A stretch of 64,000 nucleotides of DNA from Aphidius gifuensis (taxonomy: Eukaryota; Arthropoda; Insecta; Hymenoptera; Braconidae): NCBI RefSeq assembly GCF_014905175.1, contig NC_057790.1:24330469-24394468 (forward strand), written 5' to 3'. The notes under the pieces were generated by a model, which worked only from the letters and a program-made list of their open reading frames with translations, made no database searches and was not told where the DNA came from. The position numbers were made by a program, and so were the translations under genes. This document shows positions 1 through 12,098 of this stretch, one piece after another. Each line of letters begins with the position of its first letter. Positions within the stretch are counted from its first letter, which is position 1.

Positions 1-3000
1 ACTTAAATATTTATAATATAAATTTAAATGATTAATGCTCGCTTGAGTCGATATTTCATAGCAGCTAATTAAATAATTATGTGTCAAATGAAAATTCATT
101 TTATCAAAGTAAATTTAGATGATGTTAATTTAAAAAATAATACTTTTACCTAGCTTCAAGTAGATTGGATAACGCGACATTTGTGTTTCAAGGAATTACG
201 TATAGATAGTAGCCATTATCCATTTGTGACCTGTGATAGTAAATCTTTTTATCCAGACCGCGCATTTATTTTAGTTTAACTAGTAGTTGTTAAAGTAGGG
301 GTAAATCGTATATTCAGTGAAAGAGATGAGAAAAAAAAAAAGGAAATGTAGAAAATTAAGGTTAGGATCATTTTTTAAAAACTGTTCCAACTGTAGACCA
401 TTAAAAGAAACACAAGAGACGTTAAATTGTTCAGTCGTTGGATGAGGGTTGCAATGAAAATGCAACTTTTGTCTTTATTCCCACTCAAAGTTTGAACTCA
501 TGATGTAGCTGGTGTCTGTTATAATATATATTTTTTTTTTTTGGCTTCTCTTACAATTGGGAAAAATACTTATTACACTAAACTTTTGTGTGTTTTTTTT
601 TTGTCAAACTTTTTGAATTTGTTAAATTGAGAAAATGTCACTGATAATAATTATTTTGAAAAATTAGCTCATGGTCGTTGATCAATTGTTGATGTATCCA
701 TAGCTATATTTTTATTTTATTAATCGTAAATCCTATAAACGTGTATGCTATTCACAAAAAGGGATACTGATAATCTCACAAGAAAATCCTTTTGTTTTGG
801 CTCTTGTCACGCGTTTCAATGTATAACGTAAACTTTAATTATTATTAATTTTTTTTTATATATTTTTTTTTTCAATTTATATAGCCAATTAATTTTTCAA
901 TGATTTACTTGAGTACAGGAAAATTATTAATAGCTTCGATAAATAGCAGTTTTAATTTTTTGAAATATCAAAACTGCTGAGTTTAAAGCAGCAAAATAAT
1001 GAAAGGAATTAATCCAATTAATAAGTCAAAATTTTATAGCCTAAAAACTCCAAAGCCACAATCTACTTATGTGTTTAACATATTTGTCGATTTGTTTTAT
1101 TTTACTTATTAGAGCATGATCAGCGAAATTTGTTATTGCTCATGCAATATAAATTCAACTCAGCAAAACATATATAATAATTACACCGGGTTGTGTTTTT
1201 TTATTTTACGATGAGCTTACATTTAATATAAGTACCCATAAACATTGAGAGGAAAATAAAAATTCGATTCAGCAAATTTAAATGGTTTTAAAGAAAAATA
1301 TAATTTACATCCAAATAAAACAAATAATTCATATAAAATTAATCTTGAAGATAAGGGTTTTTTTTTAAATTCATTTTTGTCGTAAAATTATTCATTTATA
1401 AGAATTATCTTCAGGTTTTACTGAAATATTTTGAACACGTTTAACCGTCACAAAGTGCATACACTGCAAATAAATAAAAACAAACAAAAATAATAATTAG
1501 CATATTAAACTAGAAAGTATTTTATCGCGAAAAAATTTATGTTTTAAAAAATTTAAAAAAAAGAAAACTGAAAGATTTCATTGATTAAACAAAATTAATT
1601 TTTGTTTTTTATTTTTCAAGTTGTAATAAATTTATACATGACATGTATTGTGTTAATAATTTTTATAAAACGTAAATTATTAATATTTTATTCGATAATA
1701 AACTCTTATTCCATTTTACAAAGTTTTGACTATTTTTAGCTTGTTTATAAGAGTACCTTGAGGTTTATTAAAATCACAACTTATTCTCTTTCACCAGTTT
1801 CGAATAACTGGAGTTTTGCTATTCCTGTTCGAAGAAACTTTAACAAAACTTTGAAAATCTAGCTCTCCTCTTTCATTGGTACGGTTTATAGAAAAGTTTT
1901 TACCTTATAAGAACATTGGCACCAGCAAAAAAAAAAAAAAGGAAAAAGAAAATTAAAACTATACAGTCTCTACCTGGGTGTCTTTACACTATTTACAATT
2001 TAATATAGCATAAAAAAGAAATTTTCTTCGACAAAATACTCGACTCATATTTTTATTTTTTATTAAAAACTTTTTTTTTAATTTTTTTATTATAATCAAA
2101 CACTGAAAAATAAAGTTCGATAGTTTATAAAAAAAAAAAAAATAAATAAAATTATAATTTTATCTACGTATTTAAATTAACAAATTTTTATATTCTTTTT
2201 TTTTTTCTCTTCGAATAAAATGGTTAAGTTAACAAAGAGAAAAAAAGCCCAGTAAAGCGTGCTCAAATTTACTACCTGCAATTTTTCTACATGTGTCATT
2301 GCTAGCCAGTAACAAACACCAAGATTTTTATGTTTCATACGTGGCAAAAAGAAAATGAAATATTGTAGCCTTTTGTAAGGTTTTATATACGAAACTTCAT
2401 GTTATAAAATACATATATATATTTTTTTTTCTGCTACAAAATATCGACTTAGTGGTGCACTTGGATTTACAAAATGTGCGCGCATAAACCTATTAAACTT
2501 TTGCGATTTAAAAAGTTTTTTTTTTATGGGCTATTTGTGATACTACGACTGGGGTGTTGATGTATTTCAACAATATAACTAGATTTACGAAAAAATTACA
2601 ACTTGAAAAAAGTCAACTTGCTAAAGATTAAATTACAAATTTTGTTTTATTTATTTTGTCAGGCTTTTTCTTTTTTTTTTCTAGCTATTTTGATCATTGA
2701 TTATTAAATTTAAACTTTATTGATCAACTTGAATACTTAGATATATATTTGTTTATTCAAAAATAAGTTGACAATTTGATTGTTTTTGTAAACTACAGCA
2801 ACAGACTCTACTTTATTTACCAACTAAAACAAAAAATATCGTAAAACTTGGCAGTAAACTTTTTTATGAATCAAGAAATACTTTATGATGTTAAAGTTTT
2901 AGTTACTTTCAAGATTTGTCGATTTTTTTTTTTTTTTTTGCAAAAACGATAGTTGGATGATTTTGTTTGTGTTAATAATTATAATTCAAAATCAATAATA

Positions 3001-4350
3001 ATAATAATTATTTTTTATTATTAAAGATATTCAATTTAATCTGTGCATTCATTTCAAAATTTAAATTCATGTTTATTCATTTATTTTTTAATTTAATATA
3101 CAGCTTTTTTTTTTTTTTTTCTTTTATACAAAGACACAGTAAAAAAAAAAAAAAAGTTCTTGGTTCTTGAGATTACTTTTGGTCGTTTCTAAACTTTGCT
3201 TTAGTAATAAATTTATTACTACAAGAGTATTATATATAACTAACATATTTTTTTTTTTTAGTTTACTTGAATTTGCTTTCAAACAATTATAGGTTTTATT
3301 TTATCATTGAAATTGATTTTAACTTTTTCCAGTATTTTTTCATTTTACTCCGGGTCAAAAGTGAATTTCAATCTACTAAATTTATCAATTTTCTATTTAG
3401 TTTTTTAAATTTTATTCAATATTGAATAATCGATATAATTTTTTACAGAGAAAATCATGTAAATGTATGTGTTGATTATTTTTTTTTAGCTATTTATTTG
3501 TCAGTAGAGTAAATTTCATTCAAAGTTAAAAAGCACTTTGTTAATATTACACGAAATAATTACTCTTGTTGTCAATTTATCATTTTTTTTTCTCAAACCT
3601 TTTAGTCTCTTTGAATTTTTATTATGCACTTCATCGAATGTATTTACTATTTTATTAAAAACTTGAATATTTTATTATTTTTTTTCAAACTGTAAATCAC
3701 AAAATTCAATATCCATACATGCATGAAATAATTTTATATTTTTTAAAAAATTTTTATTTATTATCATCGTTTTTAAAATCAATATTTATATACATATAAC
3801 TACAGGGCATTCCAAAGACATTATAAGATATTATTGGCATGAGAACTCTGTGTGCACGCAATCAAACACGCACGTACGCATATGGCAATTCTACGTTATA
3901 TTCAAAAGGTTATATGTGGTTTTTTATTTTTTACTTTGATGCATTCATTGCACCTTTGTGTCATAAATCATTTGTCGAATATGCTGCATGAGAATTTTTG
4001 ATCGCGCCTTGTCGTCAATCAAAGAAATGTGCAAAGGTTAGAAAATAATAAAAATGACAGAACTATATTATTACGGATGAAAAGTTTTCATTTTACATGT
4101 ACATGCTCAACACCCAGTAATTTTATTTTTTATTTATTTATTTATTATTCAATTATTTCATTTTCTGGCTTAGTCATACTTGAGAAATGTGTGCATACGT
4201 ATTGCTTCAGTTAATGTTCATAAATAGTATGTAAAAATAAAACAAAACACGTTAAATAACAATTGCGGTTTGAGGATAATAGAAATAGAAAAAAAAAAAG
4301 GATTTTAGTATTTGCTATGAGTTTTGAGGTATAGATATGACAATCGACAG
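1..4350. other. A+T-rich non-coding stretch
   Basis: No gene is supported here. The stretch is built of A/T homopolymers and short AT repeats. Slightly richer patches lie near 150-260, 1800-1910 and 3840-3900 (a CACG-rich patch), but none has a convincing paired splice acceptor and donor or a coherent long frame. Open frames seen here are short and mostly encode Phe/Ile/Leu-rich translations of T-rich DNA. Confidence 0.7.
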
Positions 4351-4354
4351 AAAA

Positions 4355-4546
4355 TAAGCAGTGTTAGATTTATTGATTCTCGCAAGCAGTATATTGTTTC
4401 GATCAGCAAAGTATAGCACAGTGAAGGTTATTGAGCCATTAAATCGTGATTACTGCTGCGTGTTATTGGACGTGGTGACACAGAGAGACGTAAATTTTTT
4501 TTATTATTTATTTATTCCATTTTTTTTTCGTTCAGTTTTCGTTTAA
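4355..4546 (+). other. G+C island, weak coding-like exon candidate
   Basis: Positions 4379-4491 are clearly richer in G+C than their surroundings and read open in one plus frame (…YSTVKVIEPLNRDYCCVLLD…). The frame then runs into a T-rich tract that looks intronic; a GTAAAT donor-like sequence follows GAGAGAC at about 4491. The upstream CAG has only a weak pyrimidine tract. I recognise no protein family. It could be a short exon, a regulatory island, or chance. Confidence 0.2.
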
Positions 4547-5184
4547 TTTTCTTTTTTTTTTTTTTTTCCATTGCTCTTTGTTAATGTATATACCTTTCTC
4601 GTCATAAACATTAATGAAATTTCAGTTTTATTTTCTACATTTATGACGTGAAAAAGTATACATAAAATTCTTGACTTTTTGATATTTTATTTACATTAAA
4701 TTAATATCCACTATAAATCATGAAAAGTGTTCATATATATCATATATTTTTTTTTATTTTTTCTACAGTTTTTATGATTGCATAATTGAATTTTCGTATA
4801 CCAGATTGAATTACACTTAGAATCAGTTTCATATTTTCAGTATAAATATATGGTCTAATTGTAACATGCTTCGTAACATTTAATATTTATATCATTTGAC
4901 TAGGTTTTTCTTTTTTTTCGAAACTTTTATTAATTATCTCATTTGCTAAAACGAAAAAGACAAGATTTTCGGAATAAATTTTATGCGTGGGAGGATCAAG
5001 GATGTATTGTTTCGAATACTGGTTTTGTAAATCCGGTATATAGTATCAGCTAAAAAAATAAAAAGAAATAAACAATGAATGAAAAAATAAAAAAAACATG
5101 ATGTGAGAGAGTAGGCTACTGCTACTGCCTACTAGAATTTATAAATTTACGAAAAAAAAATATAAAAAAATTGATCCTTTCCAG

Positions 5185-5244
5185 CCAGACACGCAAGAGC
5201 TGTTTCAGTACGACAAATCCATGAGCAATTTTACCCCCACGTAA
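5185..5244 (+). CDS. Possible 3'-terminal coding exon (19 codons plus stop)
   Basis: A splice acceptor (TGATCCTTTCCAG) at 5172-5184 is followed directly by an open frame that starts PDTQELFQYDKS and ends NFTPT before TAA at 5242-5244. An AATAAA poly(A) signal lies about 95 bases downstream at 5340-5345. Codons in this frame are rich in G or C at the third position for such an A+T-rich region. A second plus frame is also open through 5185-5441 (…RQIHEQFYPHVIFLGDF…), so the frame is not settled. No family is recognised. No upstream exon is identified. This may instead be a non-coding island. Confidence 0.3.
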   Translation, partial: PDTQELFQYDKSMSNFTPT

Positions 5245-6400
5245 TCTTCTTGGGAGACTTTTTGTTCGGCAAATACTGCCAGTATAATTCTAGGGAGGGC
5301 TTTTTAATCCTTGATGATCCGACTTTACCTGTGACAAAAAATAAAATAACGGATGGAAAAAGAAATAATAAAACATTCTTATCTCAATTTACACATGACA
5401 AGTACAGGATGAAAAATTTCATAAATATCATAAGCATTTAACGTCCATATTTATTATTAAATTGCGCCTTTTAAAACTAAAGTCTCTTCTGTTGAGTTTA
5501 AACAGGCATTGACAATCCCAGTGTCGAGAAATTTTTCCCAGCCCATATACAATTAGTGAAACATTAGTAGTCAATCTCATTATCAAAATTATTCTGTGTA
5601 TGTTTTCGAAATATGCAAACGCAAATTAAACAATAAAATTTGCTGAAACAATACTGTTTAATGTGCATGAAAAAGTGGGAGCTAGTTGAATTTGAGAGAT
5701 GAGGGTTTGTGTATATATAGCTAGAGAGAACACCTGTTCCATATTCAACGATTAAGTGTGATGTACGAGTTTTGAGTGTCGCGGCATATCAAATAGGTGT
5801 AATCGTATAGTTTTCAATAATAAATTGATTGTAATTAACCAACCATGGACCGTCGAGAGGACCAGTAGAAAAATAAAAAATAGAAAGGGCTGTAAAATGG
5901 TGCGAATTAAATCGAGAAAAGCTTCAATTTATTTATGTAATGTAGAAAACACGTACATTGTGTTGTATCGCGTGTATGAATTTAACTAACGGCATTTTGA
6001 AAATTTAAATCGATATGTACAGCACGCACCAACAAGGGTATAAAAAAAAATCTCGGAATAACAGTTTGAAGTTGAATCCAGGTTTTCTGGTTGTTATTGA
6101 TACGCCCCAATTGTAATACGCTTGAGTTTGTCTATACATTCACAAAATAATGCAAACCCATCAGAATTGTGAGATAAATTGTTGTATAAAACAAATTGAG
6201 GTATAATAAAAAAAATTTAGTATTTTGTTTTTATTTTTTCTTTATATAAAATCATGACCAGAATTTATCAATATTTTGTTTTTTGTGATTTGTTTTTGAG
6301 TGTTGTGATTAGCATTCAGCCATTCAATTGATGCAAAAATTTTATTAAAAATATTATCAAAAATTTAACAATATGTTATCTGCTGCTGCTGTTTTTTTTT
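5245..6400. other. A+T-rich stretch with a promoter-like patch
   Basis: No gene is supported. Around 5700-5880 there is a richer patch with a TATATATAG sequence near 5713 and a tiny seven-codon frame starting at the ATG in CCAACCATGG (about 5845). Neither is enough to call a gene. The rest is A/T repeats. Confidence 0.5.
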
Positions 6401-6407
6401 TTTTTGT

Positions 6408-6690
6408 CTAGATACTGGCCACCCAGGTTGTCTGCATTCGTTGCTGATTGTTTGTCGTTCCCCAACCATGTCTGATTCTCTTTGCAATCTCTCCCTCTCT
6501 CAACGCCTCAATGAACCGCCCAGACATGAGATTTCTTCCGTTGCTCCCCCCTGTACTGCTTGTCCAAATCATGAAATACCATGAATTGTGAGACACAGAG
6601 ACCAGGATTTCATCGTTAATTATCCTGTGCCTTTGAGCCTTCACCAAACCAAAGAGTCAACTGAATCTCTGTCTTCTGCAAACTGAGCAT
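6408..6690. other. G+C-rich island open on both strands; 38-codon plus frame
   Basis: This ~280-bp island stands out from the A+T-rich surroundings. On the plus strand a T-tract ending GTCTAG (6405-6410) resembles a splice acceptor, and a 38-codon frame starts at ATG 6468-6470 in a good context (CCAACCATG) and ends at TGA 6582-6584; it begins MSDSLCNLSLSQRL. On the minus strand a 79-codon frame is also open across 6408-6647, but it lacks an ATG at its start. With both strands open, the island could be regulatory, a short exon, or a decayed mobile-element fragment. No family is recognised. Confidence 0.25.
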
Positions 6691-7119
6691 TCATTATCTC
6701 TGACTTTAATTGATAAAGTGATTTCTTTTAAACTTATTCACATGATATAATAAGAATTTTTTTACATCGGATTTGTTCTTTAAAATTTATAAAGCATATA
6801 ATTAACTTGCTTCTATTTTTTGTTCTGTTACGGTAAGACTTCATTCATATATAAAAGATTATAATTTCCCTTTTTTTTTTTTTTTTTTGAATCAGTTATC
6901 TGATCAATATTCACATGGAAGCAAAGTAAAGTTTATTATCACTATCTAACAGAATATTATTATGTATTCAGCAATTTCGTAACATAATGTCACTTTATGT
7001 GTTTCTCTATATTTTAATTGATGCTTCGACAATTTGAAGACACCTAGAGGCATCAAAATTTTGAGATATGCTTATCTTAAGATCTAAACTTTAGCATTCA
7101 CGTTCGTGTCGAGGAACCT

Positions 7120-7415
7120 TCTAAAATTGTCTATGTATATCATATGATATGTGATTGTGTACGTGTGAGGTATTTTGTTGGGGTAAAAGAAAGAGAGAGA
7201 GAGAGTGGAGGTGTGGGAAGTTGAATGAGGAAGTAAAGAGAATTGAGAGAGGTTGAGTTAGCCATTCTTGCTTCTCACTCTCGTGCCAGCTGCGGTAATT
7301 TCCGTGGTAAAGCGCCGCCTTCTGTCTCGGTAGCATGCAAGTTGCTCGTTTATCGTTCTCGCTTTGTTCCACACAGTGGGCAACTCGTGGATAATAGCAT
7401 CGTCTATATAAGGTG
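7120..7415. other. G+C-rich island with GA repeat, promoter- or enhancer-like
   Basis: A (GA) run at 7192-7205 precedes a purine-rich tract and then a G+C-rich block (7260-7390) rich in CpG. The block is open in at least one frame on each strand (plus: …LASHSRASCGNFRG…; minus: …ATCMLPRQKAALYHG…), so neither reading is favoured. GA repeats beside a CpG-rich patch are common at insect promoters and enhancers, where GAGA-type factors bind; that role is inferred here. A weak AAG-GTGATT donor-like site sits at the right edge. Confidence 0.3.
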
Positions 7416-8377
7416 ATTTACTGATGAAATGTTGAATGAAATCAACATATTAAATCGTCATCTGATGCATTTTCTTAAATTGTATTTGTCAAACTTCAAG
7501 CACAATATACACAAAAATATTTATAAACACAAAAAAAAAAATATATATTTAATTCATCTTTCAATATCTATGTCATCTAAGCTTTAAAATAAAAATATGT
7601 GCAGACTCCACAAAATACATGTCCGAACAAAATTGAAAGATGAATGTCTATAAGTGTGAACTAGTTGAAGAGTTACTTTTTTAGTTTTAGACTGTTTGTA
7701 TTAGTTTTGAGTTACTTTAAAGACCAGAAAGTTTGTCATTAAAGTTTTCCAAACTCATTTAGAGCTTTCTAAACAAAACATGCTAAATTGTTTCGCTTCT
7801 TACGTAGATATTTAATTGACAAAATTTTTTCATTAGTCGTCACCTTTGGCACTTTATATGACGCAGTTTTTTGTTATAAATACTTTTGTATTTAACAAAC
7901 CGAAACCCATTGGATAATTTTTTAATATACGCTTATCATTACAGTATCTATTGATTTCCAAATATATATACTTATACATGACACTATTTGAGGGAGAGTT
8001 CTCTAAATAAGTTTGAGATGTGAAATGTCAGCGGATATAGAAAAACTTAACAGAATGACAAGTGCCTTAGGTCAGAGATCTATGACGTCATTATAATTTA
8101 TTTTAAATATTTTCTCAATGTGTTATTCTAGTTTTGTAATATATATGTATCAACAAACTCATTGCTTGACCTTATTAATTATTTTATCAGTTGATGTTTG
8201 ACTCTATAATAATAAGTGACTTTTAAAGTTTATTTGTGTTTCCAATAAGATACCAAACTGCTCCAACCCTGGAATTTTTAAATGCTCATTGAGTCAAGTT
8301 TTCTATCATAGGTTATTTATAGTCAACCAAACTATGCCACTTTTTGCATGGCCCTGTGACTCAGCGAATATCAAAAT

Positions 8378-8450
8378 GGTCTTGTGGCGCAACGGATAAC
8401 GCGTCTGACTACGGATCAGAAGATTCCAGGTTCGAATCCTGGCAAGATCG
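8378..8450 (+). tRNA. tRNA-Arg (anticodon ACG)
   Basis: A complete 73-nt cloverleaf. The acceptor stem pairs 8378-8384 with 8443-8449 (seven pairs, one of them G-U), leaving G as the discriminator base. The anticodon stem is TCTGA/TCAGA (8404-8408 with 8416-8420), and its seven-base loop CTACGGA carries anticodon ACG at 8411-8413. The first A is normally deaminated to inosine, so it reads CGU, CGC and CGA arginine codons. The T stem CCAGG/CCTGG closes a TTCGAAT loop. Internal Pol III promoters are intact: A box TGGCGCAACGG (8385-8395) and B box GGTTCGAATCC (8429-8439). There is no intron and CCA is not encoded, as in eukaryotic nuclear genes. It stands alone in non-coding DNA. Confidence 0.96.
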
Positions 8451-8458
8451 TGACTATA

Positions 8459-8464
8459 TTTTTT
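8459..8464 (+). terminator. Pol III terminator of tRNA-Arg
   Basis: A run of six T on the coding strand begins eight bases after the last tRNA base. Runs of four or more T are the standard RNA polymerase III stop signal. Confidence 0.85.
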
Positions 8465-10905
8465 GCTTTCTTTTTCTTTTTTTTCGATATAAGCCATCGG
8501 ACTAGTCTTTTTGATTTTTATTTAATAATTCGGATATAACTTGGTAATGAATTCATAATTTATATTCATTTGCCTAATGAAACTCTGAAATTTACTATGT
8601 CACATCGTTTACCATGGTTATTTTTATTATTTGACAAATTTGTTCGTTAGCCTTCTTTTGTAACATAAGCTACTTATGAACGATTATAAACTTTATTCAG
8701 CCAAAGCGTTTATAATAACTTTGATCTTTGAATTAATCATTTTTTTTTTATTTTTTACCCTAAATGAAACCATTAATCATTGAATATTTATTTCTTTGGC
8801 AAAAAGTTAGTTCATTTCATTTGATTCAAGATCAAAGAGAATATTTGTGGATAAAGTATTCAACTTTTTATTGTGCAAATATTACAATAGTTATCTAAGA
8901 ATATTTAAGCAACTTTAATATTGTCAAGTTAGAAACCATTTGGATTATCTTTTTTCTTTTATTTTAATTTTATTTGACAAATAATTAAGTTTTCTTTTCC
9001 TTCAAAATATATAAAAAAGACATACCATATATAGATCTTTAAGTTTATTCAATATTTATTCACCCTTTCATCTTTTACTCATTACAATTCTTGGTTAAAT
9101 ATATTTAAAATTTAAAAATTATAACCAACTACAATTATTTGGCTATTTTTTTTGCTAAATCATAAACTTCATAATTCATTGACTTGATAAAAGTATTTTT
9201 ATAACCAAATTGTCAATTGAGTTTTTATTATCCACACAACAAACAATGATTTATTTATCTTAAACAAATTTGGTCAATCAATGTTCCCTATGAAACATCA
9301 GGTGTGATACAATACAATAGCCTCTCCTTCTTGACTAAATTATATTATCCAACAATTAAAACCACATATCAAGACTTCAAAGTAGATGTACAGTTGTGTA
9401 TATACATCAGCTTGAGTATATCAGCTGTTGGACCCAGTTGCTTCGTACTAAGTTTATATATACTGATTGACTAATTTGAAAGGGAAAAGCTTCTTTACAC
9501 TAATTAATCCAATTATTACGCTCATTTTAAGCATCACTTATCTTATCTAACTAGCTTCCTTTGACCAACTTTCCTATGTACGAAAAGAAAACTGTCTATA
9601 TAACTTTATTTTCTCATTAATTTTCCAAAAAACTTTTTATTTAAAATAATATTTCTCTTTATCTATGGAAATTTCATTGCACCAACAGTAATTATATATA
9701 TATATTCCTTGTATTTTCTTGCATTGCGTAATCAAACAGTACAATAAATATAAACAATTAATTTTATTTTGTTAAATGTAACATGATTAAGTTTACAATG
9801 TTAACCAAATGTTTTGTTGAACTTGGTAAAATCTTACTATCTCATTGTTTTGTTGTTCATTTATTTACCAACACAGATACATATATAGTTTTTATTTATC
9901 ATTACTATATACACAGCTCTTGTAAGCTCTTTGATAAAATACCGCATGTTCATGGCTCTGAATTCAAAATTATCAGATCGCTATTTCTCAGTGTCTTAAC
10001 TATGGCAAAAACAAGTATGATTATCATTGCTAGTCCAACAAAAAAAATATTTTTTTTATTTATTGAATTAGCAATAGTTTTATGGTATTGTTAATGTTAG
10101 TTTACTGGCTTTATGAATTTCCGGTTAAATCACGTAGACGATAAATATAATACTCAAACGAATATATATCAAGAATTTTCTTTCTCAAATGAGGCTCTAA
10201 GTGAATAATGGATAAATTGTCGCAAGTATCACAAAGTGTTAACTGCCTTTTATTATGTTTATTTATGTTTTATGAATTCTTTCAACTCATATATAAAAAC
10301 TTGTTTTACTTTTTTAAGAATAATGCAGTTTATGCTATATGTATAATAGTGAAAAAAATATGACATGCTGCCCGACACTGACGAATGCCTGTTACGACAA
10401 TCTGACACCTACCAACGGACTAATTGCCAGTACAAACCTGTCTCTCGTTTTATTAAATCTATATATATATAAATGCATGCTATTGTTGTAAATTTAGGGT
10501 ATACTGAACACTCGTTGTCAGTAAATCTGACGAGCATTAATTTTACTCACTGTAAAGCTAACCTGACGCTATGCATTCAAAGCACCTATACCTTTATGGC
10601 TTGAATTCTATTGTTTAAAATTTGTTCACAAGTGGGAATTTCATAGTTTATTATATCTATATATTTATACGAATAGCCACCGTTATTTGAAATTTTTTTT
10701 TTTTAAATTTTTTTGTTATTTAAAATGTAAAAAAGCCTAATCTATATCTCATGCAGAATTTCTTTCGATAATATAGATTGAAAATTTTTTTACATCGTTA
10801 ATTTATTTTATTTTTATTTACAAATATTAATAATATTTTTGTAGTATGATTTTATTTTCATACGATTATGTATATATATATTTTTTATGTTGGGTTATAA
10901 TAAGC
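8465..10905. other. A+T-rich non-coding stretch
   Basis: No gene or strong signal is seen. A mildly richer patch lies at 9360-9440. A 103-codon plus frame around 9783-10094 starts with ATG but encodes Phe/Ile/Lys-rich sequence of no recognisable family, in DNA composition identical to its surroundings, so it is not called as a gene. A small patch at 10370-10440 and a direct 'CTGACGAGCATT'-type sequence near 10530 are not interpretable. Confidence 0.6.
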
Positions 10906-10993
10906 GTCAGGAAGTTTATAAGATCTTGGGAAATAACAACAAGCGTTACCTCGACGACTTTTGTGATCTGAAAAGTCTTACAAACTTCCTGGC
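10906..10993 (+). ncRNA. Candidate stem-loop RNA (pre-miRNA-like hairpin)
   Basis: An inverted repeat folds into an 88-nt hairpin. GTCAGGAAGTTTATAAGA (10906-10923) pairs with TCTTACAAACTTCCTGGC (10976-10993), with a single A-C mismatch and one G-U pair near the base. The loop region is about 50 nt and contains a weaker inner pairing (ACAAG…/…TTTTGT). Stem length and total size suit an animal pre-miRNA, and the sequence is richer than its surroundings. Neither arm matches a conserved insect miRNA that I recognise. Strand is arbitrary because the repeat folds either way. It could also be a remnant of a small inverted-repeat element. Confidence 0.4.
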
Positions 10994-12017
10994 TTTGAAT
11001 TTATAATTGAAAACAGGAACTTACTGTAAACATATTTATTATTATTTTAAATTATGAGATAATGCAAAAAAGCTTATTTACAACAACAAACATAAATAAA
11101 AATAAAATATTAAAAAGTGTGAGATAAAAAAGAAAAAAAACTGTATATTCTTTTTTCCTTTTTTGACAAGCGTTCTTAAGGTTGCGCATAAAACGACAAG
11201 CCCGTGTTAACATTATAGATGAAAGCAGGTTTGTAATATCAGTTACGTGATTTACGATGATAAGGACAATCTCAGTCCAATTTCCCATGTGGGGCGTGCT
11301 AGAAATGCATATAATCTTCATGAATCTAAAACGAAGTCACTCACTAGATATATGAAAAATAAAAAAAATAATATAAATCTTTATTTAATGTGAAAATATA
11401 TAAAAGACAAATAATTAGCTTTAATTTAACAATATTTTTTCTGCTGACAGATAATTTATTTCATTATTATTTTTTGAATTATAAGGGTCGGAAAAAAAAT
11501 GAAAATTGGTAAAGAGTATTATTACAAAGTCATAATATTATATCATGATAATAATGATAAAAAATATACATATTATAGTGAGTAGAATATATGAGATGTA
11601 CAACAATAGCATATGGATAATGCGGCTTGAAAATTATTTCTATTGTCGTTTATGTGAAGTCAACAAAAATGTCGCAAGTCACATCAACTCTACTTTAAGT
11701 ACAACAGTTTTATAAAAATATATATAGAGAGTAAACATACAATTTATTCTTGGCATATTCTTTTTTTTCTTTTTATATATTTCTAAAGCTCAAATAGTAT
11801 ATATATATTTATACCCATACTTTGGTTTCAACTCGCTTTTATATTTATATTTTTCATATTATTTTTTTCCTTTTTTTTCCAATACATACAGACGTACATG
11901 TGTGTGTTTTTTTTTGTATATGGATTTTTCTTTACTTGAAAACCAGTAAGTTGTGATTTTCAAGAATTGCAAAAGTGGCAAACGGCACACTGAGTTTTTC
12001 ACTGCATGCCTGATGCA
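10994..12017. other. A+T-rich stretch; possible 3' UTR of the minus-strand exon
   Basis: If the minus-strand terminal exon at 12018-12098 is real, this stretch holds its 3' UTR. Minus-strand AATAAA signals (TTTATT on plus) occur near 11380 and 11450, about 570-640 bases after the stop. A minus-strand frame at 11052-11321 encodes 89 residues but is of low complexity at its end, and no family is recognised. Confidence 0.35.
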
Positions 12018-12098
12018 CTAACCAAGTTGTGGCCCAAGTTTTTCTCCAAGTCGTTCATCCAAGTAACGAGAAATGAACTCTGAAAAAGTCGAAAGTAC
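12018..12098 (-). CDS. Candidate 3'-terminal coding exon, family unknown
   Basis: On the minus strand a good acceptor (TTTTTTGCTATTTTCAG, intron side at 12099-12115) is followed by 26 codons and TAG at 12018-12020. The reading is phase 0: it begins VLSTFSEFISRY, continues LDERLGEKL and ends GPQLG. The middle (SEFISRYLDERLGEKL) would form an amphipathic helix and uses charged residues rare in translations of A+T-rich noise. No upstream exon was confidently found; it would lie at higher coordinates. The exon starts with GTAC, so acceptor and a weak donor-like GT abut. I do not recognise the protein. The splice signal, protein-like composition and stop support it, but a chance island cannot be excluded. 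Confidence 0.45.
   Translation of the reverse strand, partial: VLSTFSEFISRYLDERLGEKLGPQLG

Noticed and set aside
5844..5870. Seven-codon frame after CCAACCATGG
   Set aside because: Far too short to be called without ribosome profiling or conservation.
7280..7310. GTGCCAGCTGCGGTAATTTC resembling the small-subunit rRNA 530-loop
   Set aside because: The match is short and gapped, and flanking sequence does not follow rRNA; treated as coincidence.
9783..10094. 103-codon plus frame beginning with ATG
   Set aside because: Base composition equals the surrounding DNA, residues are Phe/Ile/Lys-rich, and there is no family resemblance or transcript signal.
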